The notes under the pieces are model-generated. The model had not been told where the DNA came from. It saw only the letters and a list, made by a program, of their open reading frames with translations, and made no database searches. The translations under genes were made by a program, and so were the position numbers. From Ailanthus altissimus (lineage: Eukaryota > Streptophyta > Magnoliopsida > Sapindales > Simaroubaceae), in NCBI GenBank assembly GCA_946807835.1, contig OX327693.1, forward strand, positions 4,419,501 through 4,483,500: a stretch of 64,000 bases of DNA. Reading direction: 5' to 3'. The number at the start of each line of letters is the position of its first letter. Within the stretch, counting starts at the first letter, position 1. Shown here piece by piece: positions 1 to 10,138 of this stretch.

Positions 1-281
1 TTCCAATCATTTCATGTACAATAATCATGTTTCTCAAATGGGTACGAACTGGTTCTGGCTTCTCACCAGGTGGAGCCTCCCTTTTCGCCTTGCGAAGCTT
101 CTTGATCAAAGCCATGGGTTTCCTCTTCAAACCTTCTGCGAGCACGTGCGTGGAAAAGTTTGACGAGCTCATCAGTGGACATGTCAAGAAGAGCGTCCAA
201 ATCCACGCCCCTGAATCTGAACTTCTTAAACGTTCTCTTCTTCGGCTCTCCCGCCGCCACCTCCGTCTCGACATCCGCCAT
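1..281 (-). pseudogene. RPS15: 40S ribosomal protein S15 pseudogene, copy A (cut by window edge)
   Basis: Reading the minus strand from the ATG at 281, the first ~50 codons match plant cytosolic uS19/RPS15 ([20 protein letters not shown]). After the ARARRRF motif the frame is lost, so the open frame ends in unrelated residues at 63. The core continues in another frame ([13 protein letters not shown], then [15 protein letters not shown]) up to the left edge. Compared with the usual RPS15 sequence about 11 bp are missing at the break, consistent with deletion between two GGTTT direct repeats; this is inference. No intron is visible. Plant RPS15 genes usually have introns, so a retrocopy is likely. 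The same break is in copy B at 38663-39107, so it predates the duplication. Confidence 0.85.
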
Positions 282-453
282 GGTTGGAAATTAAGAGTAG
301 TAGTAATAAGAGGCTCCTGCTGGATCTGTTGCCGCTAGGGATTTTCCCTGGTCCTTTCACTAAACCTTACCAATATAGGATTACATCTAATATAGGATTA
401 CATCAAACAAGTACTAGTTGAATAAGTATTTCCTCTGATTTTTTTATGGAATC

Positions 454-461
454 TATAAATA
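454..461 (+). promoter_or_regulatory. TATA box of F-box gene copy A
   Basis: TATAAATA lies 68 bp upstream of the ATG at 522 in the 240-bp gap between the divergent RPS15 pseudogene and the F-box gene. The same sequence and spacing are present in copy B (39280-39287). It is the only good TATA in the gap. Confidence 0.6.
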
Positions 462-521
462 GAGGTTGAAACTTGCAAATAATACCCCTCCACTCAGAAG
501 TCTGATTAATTTTTTGTTTCA

Positions 522-1766
522 ATGGCACTACCACAACGATTCTCATGGTCCGATCTCCCAACTGAACTCCTATCCATAATCTTGGGAAAATTAAATTGCG
601 ATGATATCTCAAGATGTGCAGCCGTCTGTTCCTCATGGAAATCTGCCATTAGAGTTGAATATTACCACCTTAAATCTATTTCGCCACCTTTTCTTTTACT
701 CTCAAAAGCAGGTCCGGATAATTACAATGATTTTCCAAAAAGTCATTCTTGCATCCTCTTCAATCGACAAACAAATCAAACCCATGAAATACCATTATGG
801 GAACTACAAGGGAGATGGTTTTCGAGTTCATCTCACGGATGGCTGTTAACAATTGACAGTGTGGATGAAACACAAAATATGTATCTCGTAAATCCTTTCG
901 TCAGATCTCGAATCAAGTTGCCGCCACCAAGAAGACGATTCAGGGAACTAAAAGGCTTGAGAGTGATTACATCGAGTAGCCCTCTGGATCCTAACTGCGT
1001 AGTTCTCGCTTCAGAATGTCTTATAGGTGACTTGGCCTTTTGCAGACCCGGCGACAGGACCTGGACAAGCGTACAAGTACGTGATTATATTACGGAGGAT
1101 GATATCGCGATGAGGGTACACAAATTTCATTGGTGTTTTGATAAGGAAATTACTAGAAAGAAAAGAAAAACCAAAACATTGTCCAGGAGCATATTAAAAC
1201 ATCAATTGCATCAATGTGTTAAAAAAGAAACCGTGTTTTATAAGGGTAACTTTTATTATACAGGCCAATGTAGTATCATCTTTCGTATAAGATTTGATAC
1301 CCGTCCTTTCCCCGTGGCAGAAGCATTACCAATCAAAACACTTCAATTTCGACCGCGGCCGCGTGCCTACAGTAACCATAATTATTTGGTGGAGTTGAAT
1401 GGCGATCTGTTACTAGTTGCAAGATTAATGTCTACCTACAAAATTTTCTCGGATAATTCTTGGGAGAGTAAAACTTGTGCTTTTGAGGTCTACAAGTTGG
1501 ATTGGCAGAGACAAGAATGGAATGAGGTGAAAGATATCGATAATAAGGCAATCTTATTGGGAGGGCATAGTTCCACCTGCTTTTCGGAAGGAGAAGATAG
1601 TTATTTCAAAGCGAATTGCATATATTTTATCGACGATTATAAGGAATATGATATGGGTGTCTATGACATGATCAGAGAAAGTTTTGAATGGCTCCAGTCT
1701 CCATTCATCAGCCCAGAGGTTTGGGCAAGTCCTCTAAATTGGCTCAGAGTCGGACCAGGAATATAG
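522..1766 (+). CDS. F-box protein with KIB1-4 (DUF295) beta-propeller, copy A
   Basis: Intact single-exon gene of 414 aa. Residues ~8-48 form an F-box (WSDLPTELLSIILGKL, then CSSWKSA), the SKP1-binding part of an SCF ubiquitin ligase. Residues ~75-385 look like the KIB1-4/DUF295 beta-propeller, with a VNPFVRSRIKLPPP segment and a LVELNGDLLLVARL strand typical of the family. Length is normal for the family. An unusual basic insert (residues ~207-227, KEITRKKRKTKTLSRSILKH) could be a nuclear localisation signal or an expanded loop. The ATG is the first after a TATA box. Copy B at 39348-40592 differs at one residue (P65R). The substrate is unknown; lineage-specific expansion of this family is common in plants. 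Confidence 0.88.
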   Translation: MALPQRFSWSDLPTELLSIILGKLNCDDISRCAAVCSSWKSAIRVEYYHLKSISPPFLLLSKAGPDNYNDFPKSHSCILFNRQTNQTHEIPLWELQGRWFSSSSHGWLLTIDSVDETQNMYLVNPFVRSRIKLPPPRRRFRELKGLRVITSSSPLDPNCVVLASECLIGDLAFCRPGDRTWTSVQVRDYITEDDIAMRVHKFHWCFDKEITRKKRKTKTLSRSILKHQLHQCVKKETVFYKGNFYYTGQCSIIFRIRFDTRPFPVAEALPIKTLQFRPRPRAYSNHNYLVELNGDLLLVARLMSTYKIFSDNSWESKTCAFEVYKLDWQRQEWNEVKDIDNKAILLGGHSSTCFSEGEDSYFKANCIYFIDDYKEYDMGVYDMIRESFEWLQSPFISPEVWASPLNWLRVGPGI

Positions 1767-2820
1767 CTTTATATGTTACATTTATCTTTTCTTAGTCTTT
1801 ATGTCGTGGAGTTGCTGTCTTATTGAAAGATTTTAAATTAGAACTTAAAATATCTTTTAACAACCCATTTTACTTTCTCTCCGAGTACGACGCCTCGTTT
1901 TCTTCTTTGTTATGTAATTAATACTTTAATTCGTCTTTTTATTTAGTCTGAGTCTTAGGTTTATAATTCCTTGATTTGTCTTTTTGTTTAGACTTAGGGT
2001 TTATAGAGTTTCTCTGAAAATTGGTTGATTTGTTATCAATATTTAGGGTTTAAAATTAGTTTCACATTATTGAATCCATAAACAAAATTCAAAAACACTC
2101 GTGTGATCGCTACTACAATCACTTATCTACAACAAGCTTGTAGATACAAGGAAACAAAGAAGAAGAAAAAGAGGACAAAGAAGGCGGAAGCTTCGATGGA
2201 GTCCATACTGATTATTTAAGTATATTATAGTCAATATATGAAAGGTAAACATGTATAATAAGTATATTATTGTCAATATATGTATATCCTCCAAAAAAAA
2301 AAATTGGATAAATTGAAAATAATATAATTTTTATAAATTAAAAAAATATTTATATTAATAAACTGATTAGACATGTAAAACCTTTTTCTACGGTGGATAT
2401 GATACTATGCCAAAGTTATCAACAAAACAAGGAACAACATATGTAAAGTCAACGTTCAAGTCCAGAGGATTGGCTAGAAGAAGGTCGAGTCTTCTAAGAA
2501 AAATTAGGCATGCAATTTCGTCAAAGTAGTTACCTGGAGACAAATAGTTGTAGACTTGTAGCTAGCTGAGCACAGAAGGTCATTTTCTCACTTAGCTTGT
2601 GGGTTCTTATGGCAAGAAATCGGGGTCGATCAATAATTCATTCTTTTTAGGGAAAACAAATCAATAATTTCTTCAGTCAAATTAAGAAATATGACCAAAT
2701 CTAAAGAAAAAAAAAAGTAGAGATTTTATATCATAAGAAAAACAAATAAGGAATTTCTAGATCGATTTTATATTGTTGATTTTTATTTTAATATTTTGGG
2801 GACCATTCAGCTGACTTGAC
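1767..2820. other. Intergenic, AT-rich; no gene seen
   Basis: This is the 3' flank of the F-box gene and upstream region of the NLR. It holds AT-rich runs and short homopolymers but no ORF, RNA gene or terminal repeat I can support. It is retained in unit B (40593-41645) with very few changes in its first ~700 bp and visibly more after that. Confidence 0.5.
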
Positions 2821-2828
2821 TATAAAAA
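2821..2828 (+). promoter_or_regulatory. TATA box of NLR copy A
   Basis: TATAAAAA lies 102 bp upstream of the NLR ATG at 2923. It directly follows CTGACTTGAC, a near W-box context. The same arrangement is at 41646 in unit B. Confidence 0.5.
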
Positions 2829-2922
2829 CTGAGCCAAGATAGCATTATCTTTACACAAGCACGTAAAATATACGAGTTTCTCAATCTTTCTTTGGTCATT
2901 TATCATCATTGATTCTTTGAGC

Positions 2923-4887
2923 ATGGCTGAAGCAGTTGATTCAGTAGTATTGGAGCAGTTGGCTTCAATACTTGTTGAACAGGTAAAAGCTGGGGTGAAG
3001 GCGGTCGCAAGCATTGATTCAGATGTTCAAAAGCTCACCAGCTATTTCACAATCATAAAAGATGTGCTTGAAGATGCAGAGAACAGACAAATGAACGAGA
3101 ACGCTGTGAGAGTTTGGTTAGATAAGCTTAAAAGCACGTCTTATGATATACAGGACGTGTTGGATGAATGGAACGCAGCAATCCAGAAATTGCACTTGAA
3201 GAAAATTGAAGATGCTTCCAAGCATAAGAAGGTATACTCTCTCATCCCTGCTCATCGATTTTCTCTAAAGCAAATTGTCTTGCGTTGTTACATTGCTACC
3301 AAGATAAAGAGCTTGAATAAGACACTAGATAATGTTGTCAAGAAGAAAGATATGTTCAGTTTTAGCTTGACCAAGATCAGCGGAGAAATAGAACGACAAA
3401 TAACTACCTATGTGATTGATTTGTCAAAAACTCATGGAATAGATCAGAATAAGAATGAGATAGTGGAGTTCTTGTTGAGTAAGAACAGTCATGACATGCC
3501 GTCCCTGCCTATCATGTCCATAGTAGGCATGGGCGATGTTAGAAAGACTACTTGCTTAGTTTATCACGATGAAAAGGTAAATACCTATTCTGATCAAAAA
3601 ATTTGGGTATGTATCTCTGATACCTGGGATGAGATTAAGATAGCGAGGTCAATTCTTGAATCTCTTCAAGGTGTTGCCCTGAATTGTAATGAATTAGAAA
3701 CTTTATTAAAACATCTAAGTCAAGCTATTAGGAGCAAGAAGTTTCTTCTAATTCTCGATGATGTATGGTCAGAAGAACCTAATAAGTAGGAACAACTAAG
3801 AGAGTCTCTTAAGTGTGGTTCTCAAGGAAGTAGAATTTTATTAACTACACGTAAAGAGAGTGTTGCAAAAATAACGGGAATCACCAACGTGATCCCACTA
3901 GGAAAATTGGCCGAGAGGAATGTTGGTCATTGTTTAGTCAAGTTGCACTATTTGGGAGGACTAGTGAAGAGTTTGATGAATTGGAAGATATTGGCAGGAA
4001 GATTGTGAACAAGTGCAATGGCTTACCACTTGCCGTAAAGATTTTAGGAAGTCTACTAAGCCAAAAAAAGTAGAGTTGAACAATGGCATAGTGTCCTAGA
4101 TAATGAAATGTGGAAGTTAGAAGAGGTAGAAAAAAAGAATTTTCCCCCTTTACTATTGAGGTACTATGATTTATCTCCTAAGTTGAGAAAATGTTTTTCA
4201 TATTGTGCCATCTTTCCACAAAAAAACTCTAAGATAAAGAATGATAAGTTGATCAAATTATGGATAGCTGAAGATTATCTTAATGTAGATGGCAGCAAAG
4301 ATATGGAGTTAGTTGGAGAAGAGTATTTTGAAAATTTAGCAATGCGCACTTTCTTTCAAGAGTTTGAGAAAGGCAATGATGGTATCATACAAAGGTGCAA
4401 GATGCATGATATGGTGCATGCCTTTGCTCAATTTCTTGCCAAAAATGAATGTTCTACTGAAGAAGTTGATGATGTTTCAAAATCTCGGTTAGAGTTTTCT
4501 CATAGAAACTTGCGACATTCCATGATAATTCTTAAGAGAGAGAACTTATTTCTTGTGTATATCTATAATGAGATGAAATTACTTAGTCTTCTGGTCGAAT
4601 GTGTCGGTGATTATTTGACTAGTGATATCATTTTTGAAATATTGTTTAAAATGTTGACTTGCTTTAGGGCGCTTTCTCTTAGTATTTGGTTTCAACATTT
4701 TGAATCAATCAAAAGAGTTCCGAGAGGAATAGAAAGCTTATTACATTTGAGGTTCCTTAGTTTGAGAAATTTCATGGAGATAAAAGAATTACTTGAGTTG
4801 TTGTGTTGTTTATATAATCTTCAAACCCTATATAAAAAAAAATACTTACTTCAGAAGAATTCTACCTCCTTTAAGCTAATTATTTAG
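2923..4887 (+). pseudogene. CC-NB-LRR (RGA-type) resistance gene, copy A, broken
   Basis: The N-terminus is a Rx-type coiled coil (residues ~1-120, with YDIQDVLDEW as the EDVID-like region), then NB-ARC. The P-loop reads GMGDVRKTT instead of GMGGVGKTT, so two key glycines are lost. Kinase-2 is intact (FLLILDDVW). A TAG at 3787-3789 replaces a Trp codon (copy C has TGG), and frameshifts occur near 3910 and in the A-run near 4065. The frame resumes at 4108-4887 with the winged-helix region (KCFSYCAIFPQKNSKIKNDK), the MHD motif (CKMHDMVHAFAQF) and only the first LRR residues. Homology to copy C stops at ~4830, so most of the LRR is gone. NLRs of this class sense pathogen effectors; this copy cannot encode a full receptor. 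Confidence 0.9.
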
Positions 4888-5545
4888 AAGTTTAAATAAT
4901 AGATAAGGAAAGAAGAATAATAATAAGAAGCCTCCATGAAAAAGGAAGCTTCAATGATAATCACACAGAAGCAAGAAATTTCCTATAAAAAAAGGAACTA
5001 TAGTGGGCGGCCTCAAGAGAAAGACAAGAACCAAAAAAGTTTCGATAATCAAAAAGAAACTAGGAGAAAAAAAGTACGAATTCCACCTAAACAATTGATC
5101 CCTTAAACACATTAGCTAAAACGATATGGGAGAAACTTAAGGATTTTGAAATATTTTTGAAACCCTAAACCTATAGAAAAACTAATAAAATAACGAGACA
5201 GAACCAAGCACTACTCTTTTCACAATGACTATGAGCACACAACCCAAAGATGTCAGGCAAGGTTTTAAATCCAGCGTCTAATGAAAGGTGAATGTCTAAA
5301 TGAATACAAGTACCAAGACAACTTGGGAAGAAAAACAAAGGCAACAAAAGAGTAGAAGAATGTAACAAAAGTAAGCATCAAAGAAGAAGACATTCCACTC
5401 CTATACATGATTCATGAATCTCCTTTTAATTTTATCCAAATATAAGGAAGAGTTGCAGATCTCTTAAATATAGTCCAATAATTAGTGCACTTTCATTGTT
5501 GAGGTGTTGAATTCAAATTATTGGGTAGGTTGTTTATTTACTTTG
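4888..5545. other. Unclassified block replacing the LRR end
   Basis: Purine-rich non-coding sequence that begins where NLR homology breaks (~4830) and is shared with unit B (43750-44440). The ORFs on either strand have no recognisable domain. It may be the edge of an unidentified transposon or the distal sequence of a deletion. It contains no visible terminal repeats. Confidence 0.4.
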
Positions 5546-5735
5546 ATTGTAGAGAGTTATTTATTTTACTCCAATTTTAGAGAATTAATATTGTAATGAT
5601 TAATTGTTTTACCCCCAATTGTGGAGGATTGATATTGTAATGATTTAGAGTTTGTTTCTTCTTGTTGTGGAGAGTTTTTTATTTTATTTTTCAACCGTAG
5701 AGGATTAATATTATAATAGTTTATGACATTATAAT
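5546..5735 (+). repeat. Degenerate tandem repeat (~60-bp units)
   Basis: About three diverged units share a core like GAGGATTGATATTGTAATGA followed by a T-rich stretch. The unit B equivalent is at ~44465-44640, with small length changes in the T-runs. Confidence 0.5.
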
Positions 5736-6012
5736 TATTTTAAATTTGAAATATAATATTTGCATCTAAATTTTGAAAAAAAACAAAAAAAAAAACTGTT
5801 GTCATAGCAAATAACTTAACGCTGCTTGAAAGATTATCGTTGGGTCAGTCCACGAGGAGATGTGAGATTGACATTTTTATTTTTGTTCGGCCCACGGTAT
5901 CCGCCGCTGATTTTAAAATTTATGTCGTTATTTTTCTAAGTCCGCTATATAAACTTGAGAAGATAAAAATTACATGGAGCACAAGTCTCTTCTTCCGTTG
6001 CTAAATTTCTTC

Positions 6013-6831
6013 ATGGCTCCCAATATTCGCAACTCCTCGTTGATCGATGAAGTTCCATTTGAAAATAATCCCACAAACCAAATTACTACTCTTTATATTT
6101 ATGGAATGATCAATGAATTCTTGAATATCTGTCATCGTGGAGAGAGATGCAAGGAGCTTCAGGAATTCCTGAAGCAAGTATCTGAATTTGAGAAGAAGTA
6201 CGAAATCCCTTTTGCCCTCCTTGAAAAAGTAAAACAAACAGTTCTGTATCGTTCTGATTCGTTTTCAATTTCTCTGCAAGACCCCATCCACGGTGTAAAC
6301 CCTCTTCTTTTCATGGACCTTGTTGATCTGATGAGACGAGCTGAAATTCTCCAAGACGTCCAAATTCAAACTCGGGAAAATCAATTTTTTTTGCCATCAT
6401 CAATTGATGGTCAGGTGCTTCAAATTCGCCATGAAAATGGAGAAAATGAGGACGAAATGAGATCGAACATGTCACTGCCGGCGGCGCGCCCCTTGAATTA
6501 TAGTAACGTTATTGTTGGCATCCTTGCTGTCACTCGTGATATCCGAGTTTCATCTAATTTGAGCAGACAGCAGCACCAAAACGACACTGAGGATATGAAC
6601 TGTCGCCGCCGGGTGCCGGGATCGTTAACGTTGGGAAAGATATTCTTTCCTTTGACTGTACAAGCAGTCCTTTCTGTGTTGACTTCCGTTTTCGACGCCG
6701 GCGGTCTCTCCTCCGCTGCTGAAGCTAAACAGCTTTTGCATGTAGCTGTTATTAGCAACATGGTGGGATATATCGGATGCTTGGCCGATATTTCTTTACT
6801 TATAGATCAATTAACTATTTGTATCCCATAA
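6013..6831 (+). CDS. Gene X copy A: unrecognised membrane protein, C-terminally truncated
   Basis: A 272-aa ORF from ATG 6013, the codon conserved in all three copies. I do not recognise the family. The N-terminal ~200 residues are soluble and mixed (QITTLYIYGMINEF, then DPIHGVNPLLFMDLVDLM). Two hydrophobic segments follow (LGKIFFPLTVQAVLSVLTSV and LLHVAVISNMVGYIGCLADI). After DISL the sequence departs from the full-length copy (21606-22565) and ends with ten unrelated residues, losing the last two membrane segments. The same truncation is in copy B, so it predates the A/B duplication. The upstream region (5815-5975) is shared with the other copies, including a segment CGCCGCTGATTTT. Expression is unknown; it may be a pseudogene. 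Confidence 0.6.
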   Translation: MAPNIRNSSLIDEVPFENNPTNQITTLYIYGMINEFLNICHRGERCKELQEFLKQVSEFEKKYEIPFALLEKVKQTVLYRSDSFSISLQDPIHGVNPLLFMDLVDLMRRAEILQDVQIQTRENQFFLPSSIDGQVLQIRHENGENEDEMRSNMSLPAARPLNYSNVIVGILAVTRDIRVSSNLSRQQHQNDTEDMNCRRRVPGSLTLGKIFFPLTVQAVLSVLTSVFDAGGLSSAAEAKQLLHVAVISNMVGYIGCLADISLLIDQLTICIP

Positions 6832-6854
6832 TAGATAATTTATTTATGTACTTA

Positions 6855-6935
6855 TAATAATAGTTCAATGATAAAAAATTACCAGTATATTAGAGTAGAA
6901 GTTTAGAGTTCGAACCTCTTCTTTTTTAATTTTTT
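6855..6935 (+). mobile_element. tRNA-derived SINE-like remnant
   Basis: An A-box-like TAGTTCAATGAT (6859-6870) is followed about 34 bp later by a B-box-like AGTTCGAACCTC (6905-6916), then a T-rich tail. This is the arrangement of an internal RNA polymerase III promoter in plant SINEs. It lies just beyond the point where gene X copy A loses homology to the full-length copy. The unit B version (~53675-53760) is more decayed (AGTTTGAATCTC). No target duplication could be defined. Confidence 0.35.
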
Positions 6936-6977
6936 TTAAAAAAATTAGATTGTTTGTAATACACGACATGTTTATAG

Positions 6978-7405
6978 CAATTTTTACTTTTATATTTAGG
7001 TTGGATTATAATGTATTTAATCTAGTTTTTAACTTTTGAATAATATTTTTGTACTAGTATACTAATACTCATGTGTGTGGTAATATTTATTTTTTCAATT
7101 AACTACTTGGTATATATATGTATTTATTCAAGCGAAAGCTTAAATAAGGACAATTTTTACTTTTATATTTAGGTTAGATTATAAGTATTTAATCTAACTT
7201 TTGGATAGTCCTTTTGTACTGGTATATTAAAAGTCATTTGTGGTAATATTAATTTTTATTAACTAATTATATATTTGTATTTATTCAAGCCAAAGTTTAA
7301 TAAAAAAAGATTCTCCACTAATATATTAAAAGACATGTGTGGTTATTTATTTTATTAACTACTTATAATATATTTATATTTATTCAAACGTAAAGCCTAA
7401 ATAAG
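6978..7405 (+). repeat. AT-rich tandem repeat, ~173-bp period
   Basis: CAATTTTTACTTTTATATTT recurs at 6978 and 7151, each followed by an AGGTTRGATTATAA segment and a TTTATTCAAGC segment. A third partial unit runs from ~7311 to 7405. Unit B has the same array (53800-54160) with the first unit shortened. No coding content. Confidence 0.6.
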
Positions 7406-7584
7406 GAAAGAATTCTCCTTGAATACTCTATTTCGTATTAAAAATTTCACTGGATTTATTATAACAAATAATCACTATTAGATTATCAAAAAGAAAATTA
7501 AGGGTGGGCATGAAGCCGATTTGGTTAAGCTGGTCTGTAGTTTTTCAATGGGTGTAATTTGAAAATTATAAATAAAAAAAAATT

Positions 7585-8069
7585 CAATGGCGGGTCTTCC
7601 CCAACTTACAAGAATTGGTGATGGAAGGAAAGGGTATGGCAACTATATGCCAGTTTCCAGAACACTTACTTGGCAAACTGAGATGGCTTTAAGTCGACCT
7701 TGATGAATCAACTGTTATTTTTTTTTCACTTGATTTTCTCAAGAGATTTCACAGCATGAAAGCACTCCAATTAAACGGATTGCTAGAATTTTCATCGATG
7801 GTTGAAAATGAGAAGTTGGCAATGGCAGAGATAAGGAATCTAAACACCTGTTGTGATCTGAAGAACATTCTAAAATAAGCGTCAGATATGAACAATTTGG
7901 TTCATCTAGAAATAAATAGCTGTGACAATTTGATTAATGTGTTGCCAGTCTCCAAGTCATTTCAGAATCTAACAACTTTGAATGTGTGGACTTGCTAAGG
8001 AATTAATAAACATAGTAACATCCTCAACAGCTTCGAGTTTGGTGCGGATAAGAGAAATGAGAATAGGTG
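7585..8069 (+). pseudogene. LRR fragment of a second NLR (At4g27190/RPS2-like CNL), unit A
   Basis: Reading through stops gives an LRR region typical of the At4g27190-like CNL family: FPEHLLGKLRWL, then FHSMKALQLNGLLEFSSMVE and MNNLVHLEINSCDNLINVLP. In-frame TAA and a frameshift at the repeat boundaries show it is dead. No coiled-coil or NB-ARC part is present. At ~8070 the homology to the longer unit B copy (54345-55140) ends abruptly at the junction with a copia fragment. This family is distinct from the RGA-type NLRs in the same unit. Confidence 0.7.
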
Positions 8070-10126
8070 AATGCAATAAGAGAAATCGTTTTTGAGCTAT
8101 GGAAGAGACTCGAGGCATTGTACATGAAGAAGTCTCTTGCAAATAGACTTCTTATGAAAAAGAGATTATATGAACTGACAATGCACGAGGGAACTTCATT
8201 GAGAGCTTACATTGACGAGTTCAACAAGATCATCATAAGTCTTGAGCAACTGGGCATCAAGACTAAGGATGAAAACAATGTTATTATCTTGTTAAATTCG
8301 TTGCCAAAGAGCTATGAGAGTTTTGTGGATACGCTGCTGTATGAAAATGAGTCCTTAACGATGAATGACGTCAAGGCATCATTGAACTCAAAAGAATTGA
8401 TAAACAGATCCGAGTCCGAGAGTGGAGCAGCTTTGCTTGCACAAGGAAGGAAGAGCAACCAATCAAGGAGGAGATTCAAGAGGTATTTCCTTTGTAATAA
8501 GGAATGGCACTTTGTGAAGGATTGTTCGAAATCAAAAGGCCAAGGAGAGTGGGCTACAATCGATACTGAGGAAGATACCGAAGTTGTAGACACATTAGTA
8601 GCCTCAAGGGGAAAGTACGTTGGCAAATGGATACTAGATTCGGGGTGCAGCATCCATATGTGTCCTGACAGATCGATGTTCACTAACTATAAAGCCAAGA
8701 GAGGTAAAGCTCTAATGGGAAATAACATGACTTATGAGATCATGGGAGTTGGTGACATAAGGCTGATGATGCAAGGTAGAGAAATTAGGGAATTACATGG
8801 TGTAAGGCATGTTCCTAAAGTGAGGAGGAACTTGATATCCCTAGACAAGCTCGATGAGGAAAAGTATTCGGTTAGAGCGAAAAAAAGAAAACTAAGGATA
8901 GAGAAAGGACCTATAGGGTTTGAGGGTGAGAAGCACAATGGGGGGCTCTATATGATTACTAGGATGGCCATGAGTGGCCCGACGCAGGGTGTTGGGGTAA
9001 TGCAGACCACTAGGCGACATCCAAACCTTGCTCAACGAAGTGATGAGAGTCGAAAATGAGTGCAACGCATCCATACTTTATGCAAGGTGCACGAATGCCT
9101 TTAGACGCTGAAGTCACTAGCCCGGGAAAAGTTACGTCTTTGTGGAGACTTAACTAGACTCAACTCTAGGTGATAGAGTAATGGTGTAGATTGGATCCCA
9201 AAGCCTTCTTATTCAAAAGATTTTGAATCAATGAAGGGTTTGTTGAAAAATTGGTGATTCAACAATCTTGGTTGGACAAGAATTAAGATGAATACCAAAG
9301 TGAAGAGTTACAAGAAATCTAGAATGTGTGGGATACGTATAGAGAAGTCTAGGACGTATAGAACACGAAAGGGGAAGCGAAACGGGGCTCAAAGACATAA
9401 AGGAAGCAAGAAAACACGGGATAGGTGTACAGGGTTGAGCGCCGCGGTGCCAATGGCTGAGCTTAGCGGCGCCTAGGACAGCAACCCGCCGCAGCGCTGG
9501 GTCCTCAGTGCCGCAATGCTAGACGCGATTTTGTCCAGCGCCGCAGTGCCCAGGGACGAGCGCCGCGGCGCCAGACGTGTCAGAAGTCTATTTTTCTTCG
9601 GGATTTCTAGTTTTTGAAAGTTTTGGACTTCCAAAATAAGTGGACTCTTACTCCAACAAAGAATAGGTTAGTAGGCACGAAATACACCTTATATAATCAC
9701 TTGTAAACCCTTGATTTCAGATTAAGCATTAAGAGACTCTAAGAGAGGGGAAGAACTGGGTAGAAACTAAGTGCTTGTATGTGCTAGGGTGGAACCGTTG
9801 TTTGGGTGATCATTGTTCGTGGTAGAGCAAGGGTTCACTAAACGTTTACTTCCTTTTGAGGGTTCTTTATTGAGTTTTCCTTGTAAAATCTCTAGGGAAT
9901 TATAATAAGAGAGGCTAGGATCCTTGAATCCACCGTGGACGTAGGCAATTGGCTGAACCACGTAAGATTGTGTTGTGCTCTTTTCTTTTTTTCTTTGAAT
10001 TCTTGTTGTGTTTGCTTGATTGACAAGTTATTTTGCTGATAAAGGAGGATAAAGTTTTAGGTTGAATCTTGAGTTCTTCGCTTCAACATAACCTCTAGAC
10101 GGAGAAGGGTGTTTCCTCCCTCAACA
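8070..10126 (+). mobile_element. Internally deleted Ty1-copia element (gag, protease, 3' LTR)
   Basis: An open frame runs from ~8070 to 9059 without its own upstream start. It encodes the back half of copia GAG, a zinc knuckle whose first Cys and the Gly are lost (FLCNKEWHFVKDC), and the aspartic protease (WILDSGCSIHMCP). Integrase, reverse transcriptase and RNase H are missing. About 180 bp of non-coding sequence leads into an 886-bp LTR. There is no 5' LTR: the left end is fused to the NLR fragment at GTGAATG. The LTR end abuts GATTC, in the 5' leader of NLR copy C. The structure looks like the product of deletion or ectopic recombination through the element. Confidence 0.8.
9241..10126 (+). 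repeat. 3' LTR of the deleted copia element
   Basis: It starts TGTTGAAAAATTGG and ends CCTCAACA, 886 bp. It contains a CpG-rich tract (9437-9575) with GAGCGCCGCGG-type palindromes, a TATA-like TATATAA near 9691, and a downstream leader-like region. A related 891-bp solo LTR lies in NLR copy B at 42554-43444. Confidence 0.8.
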
Positions 10127-10138
10127 GATTCTTTGAGC

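Larger units (their letters stand above)
1..8069 (+). repeat. Segmental duplication unit A
   Basis: Position 1 corresponds to 38827. The order RPS15 pseudogene, F-box, RGA-type NLR, gene X, second NLR fragment is identical to 38827-54817 after removing the two insertions in unit B (42554-43444 and 44903-52825) and small indels. The left limit lies outside the window. The right limit is the fusion with the copia fragment at ~8070. Confidence 0.9.

Noticed and set aside
5171..5368. Minus-strand ORF with a hydrophobic leucine-rich start (also 44082-44315)
   Set aside because: The frame and length are not kept between units A and B; no domain.
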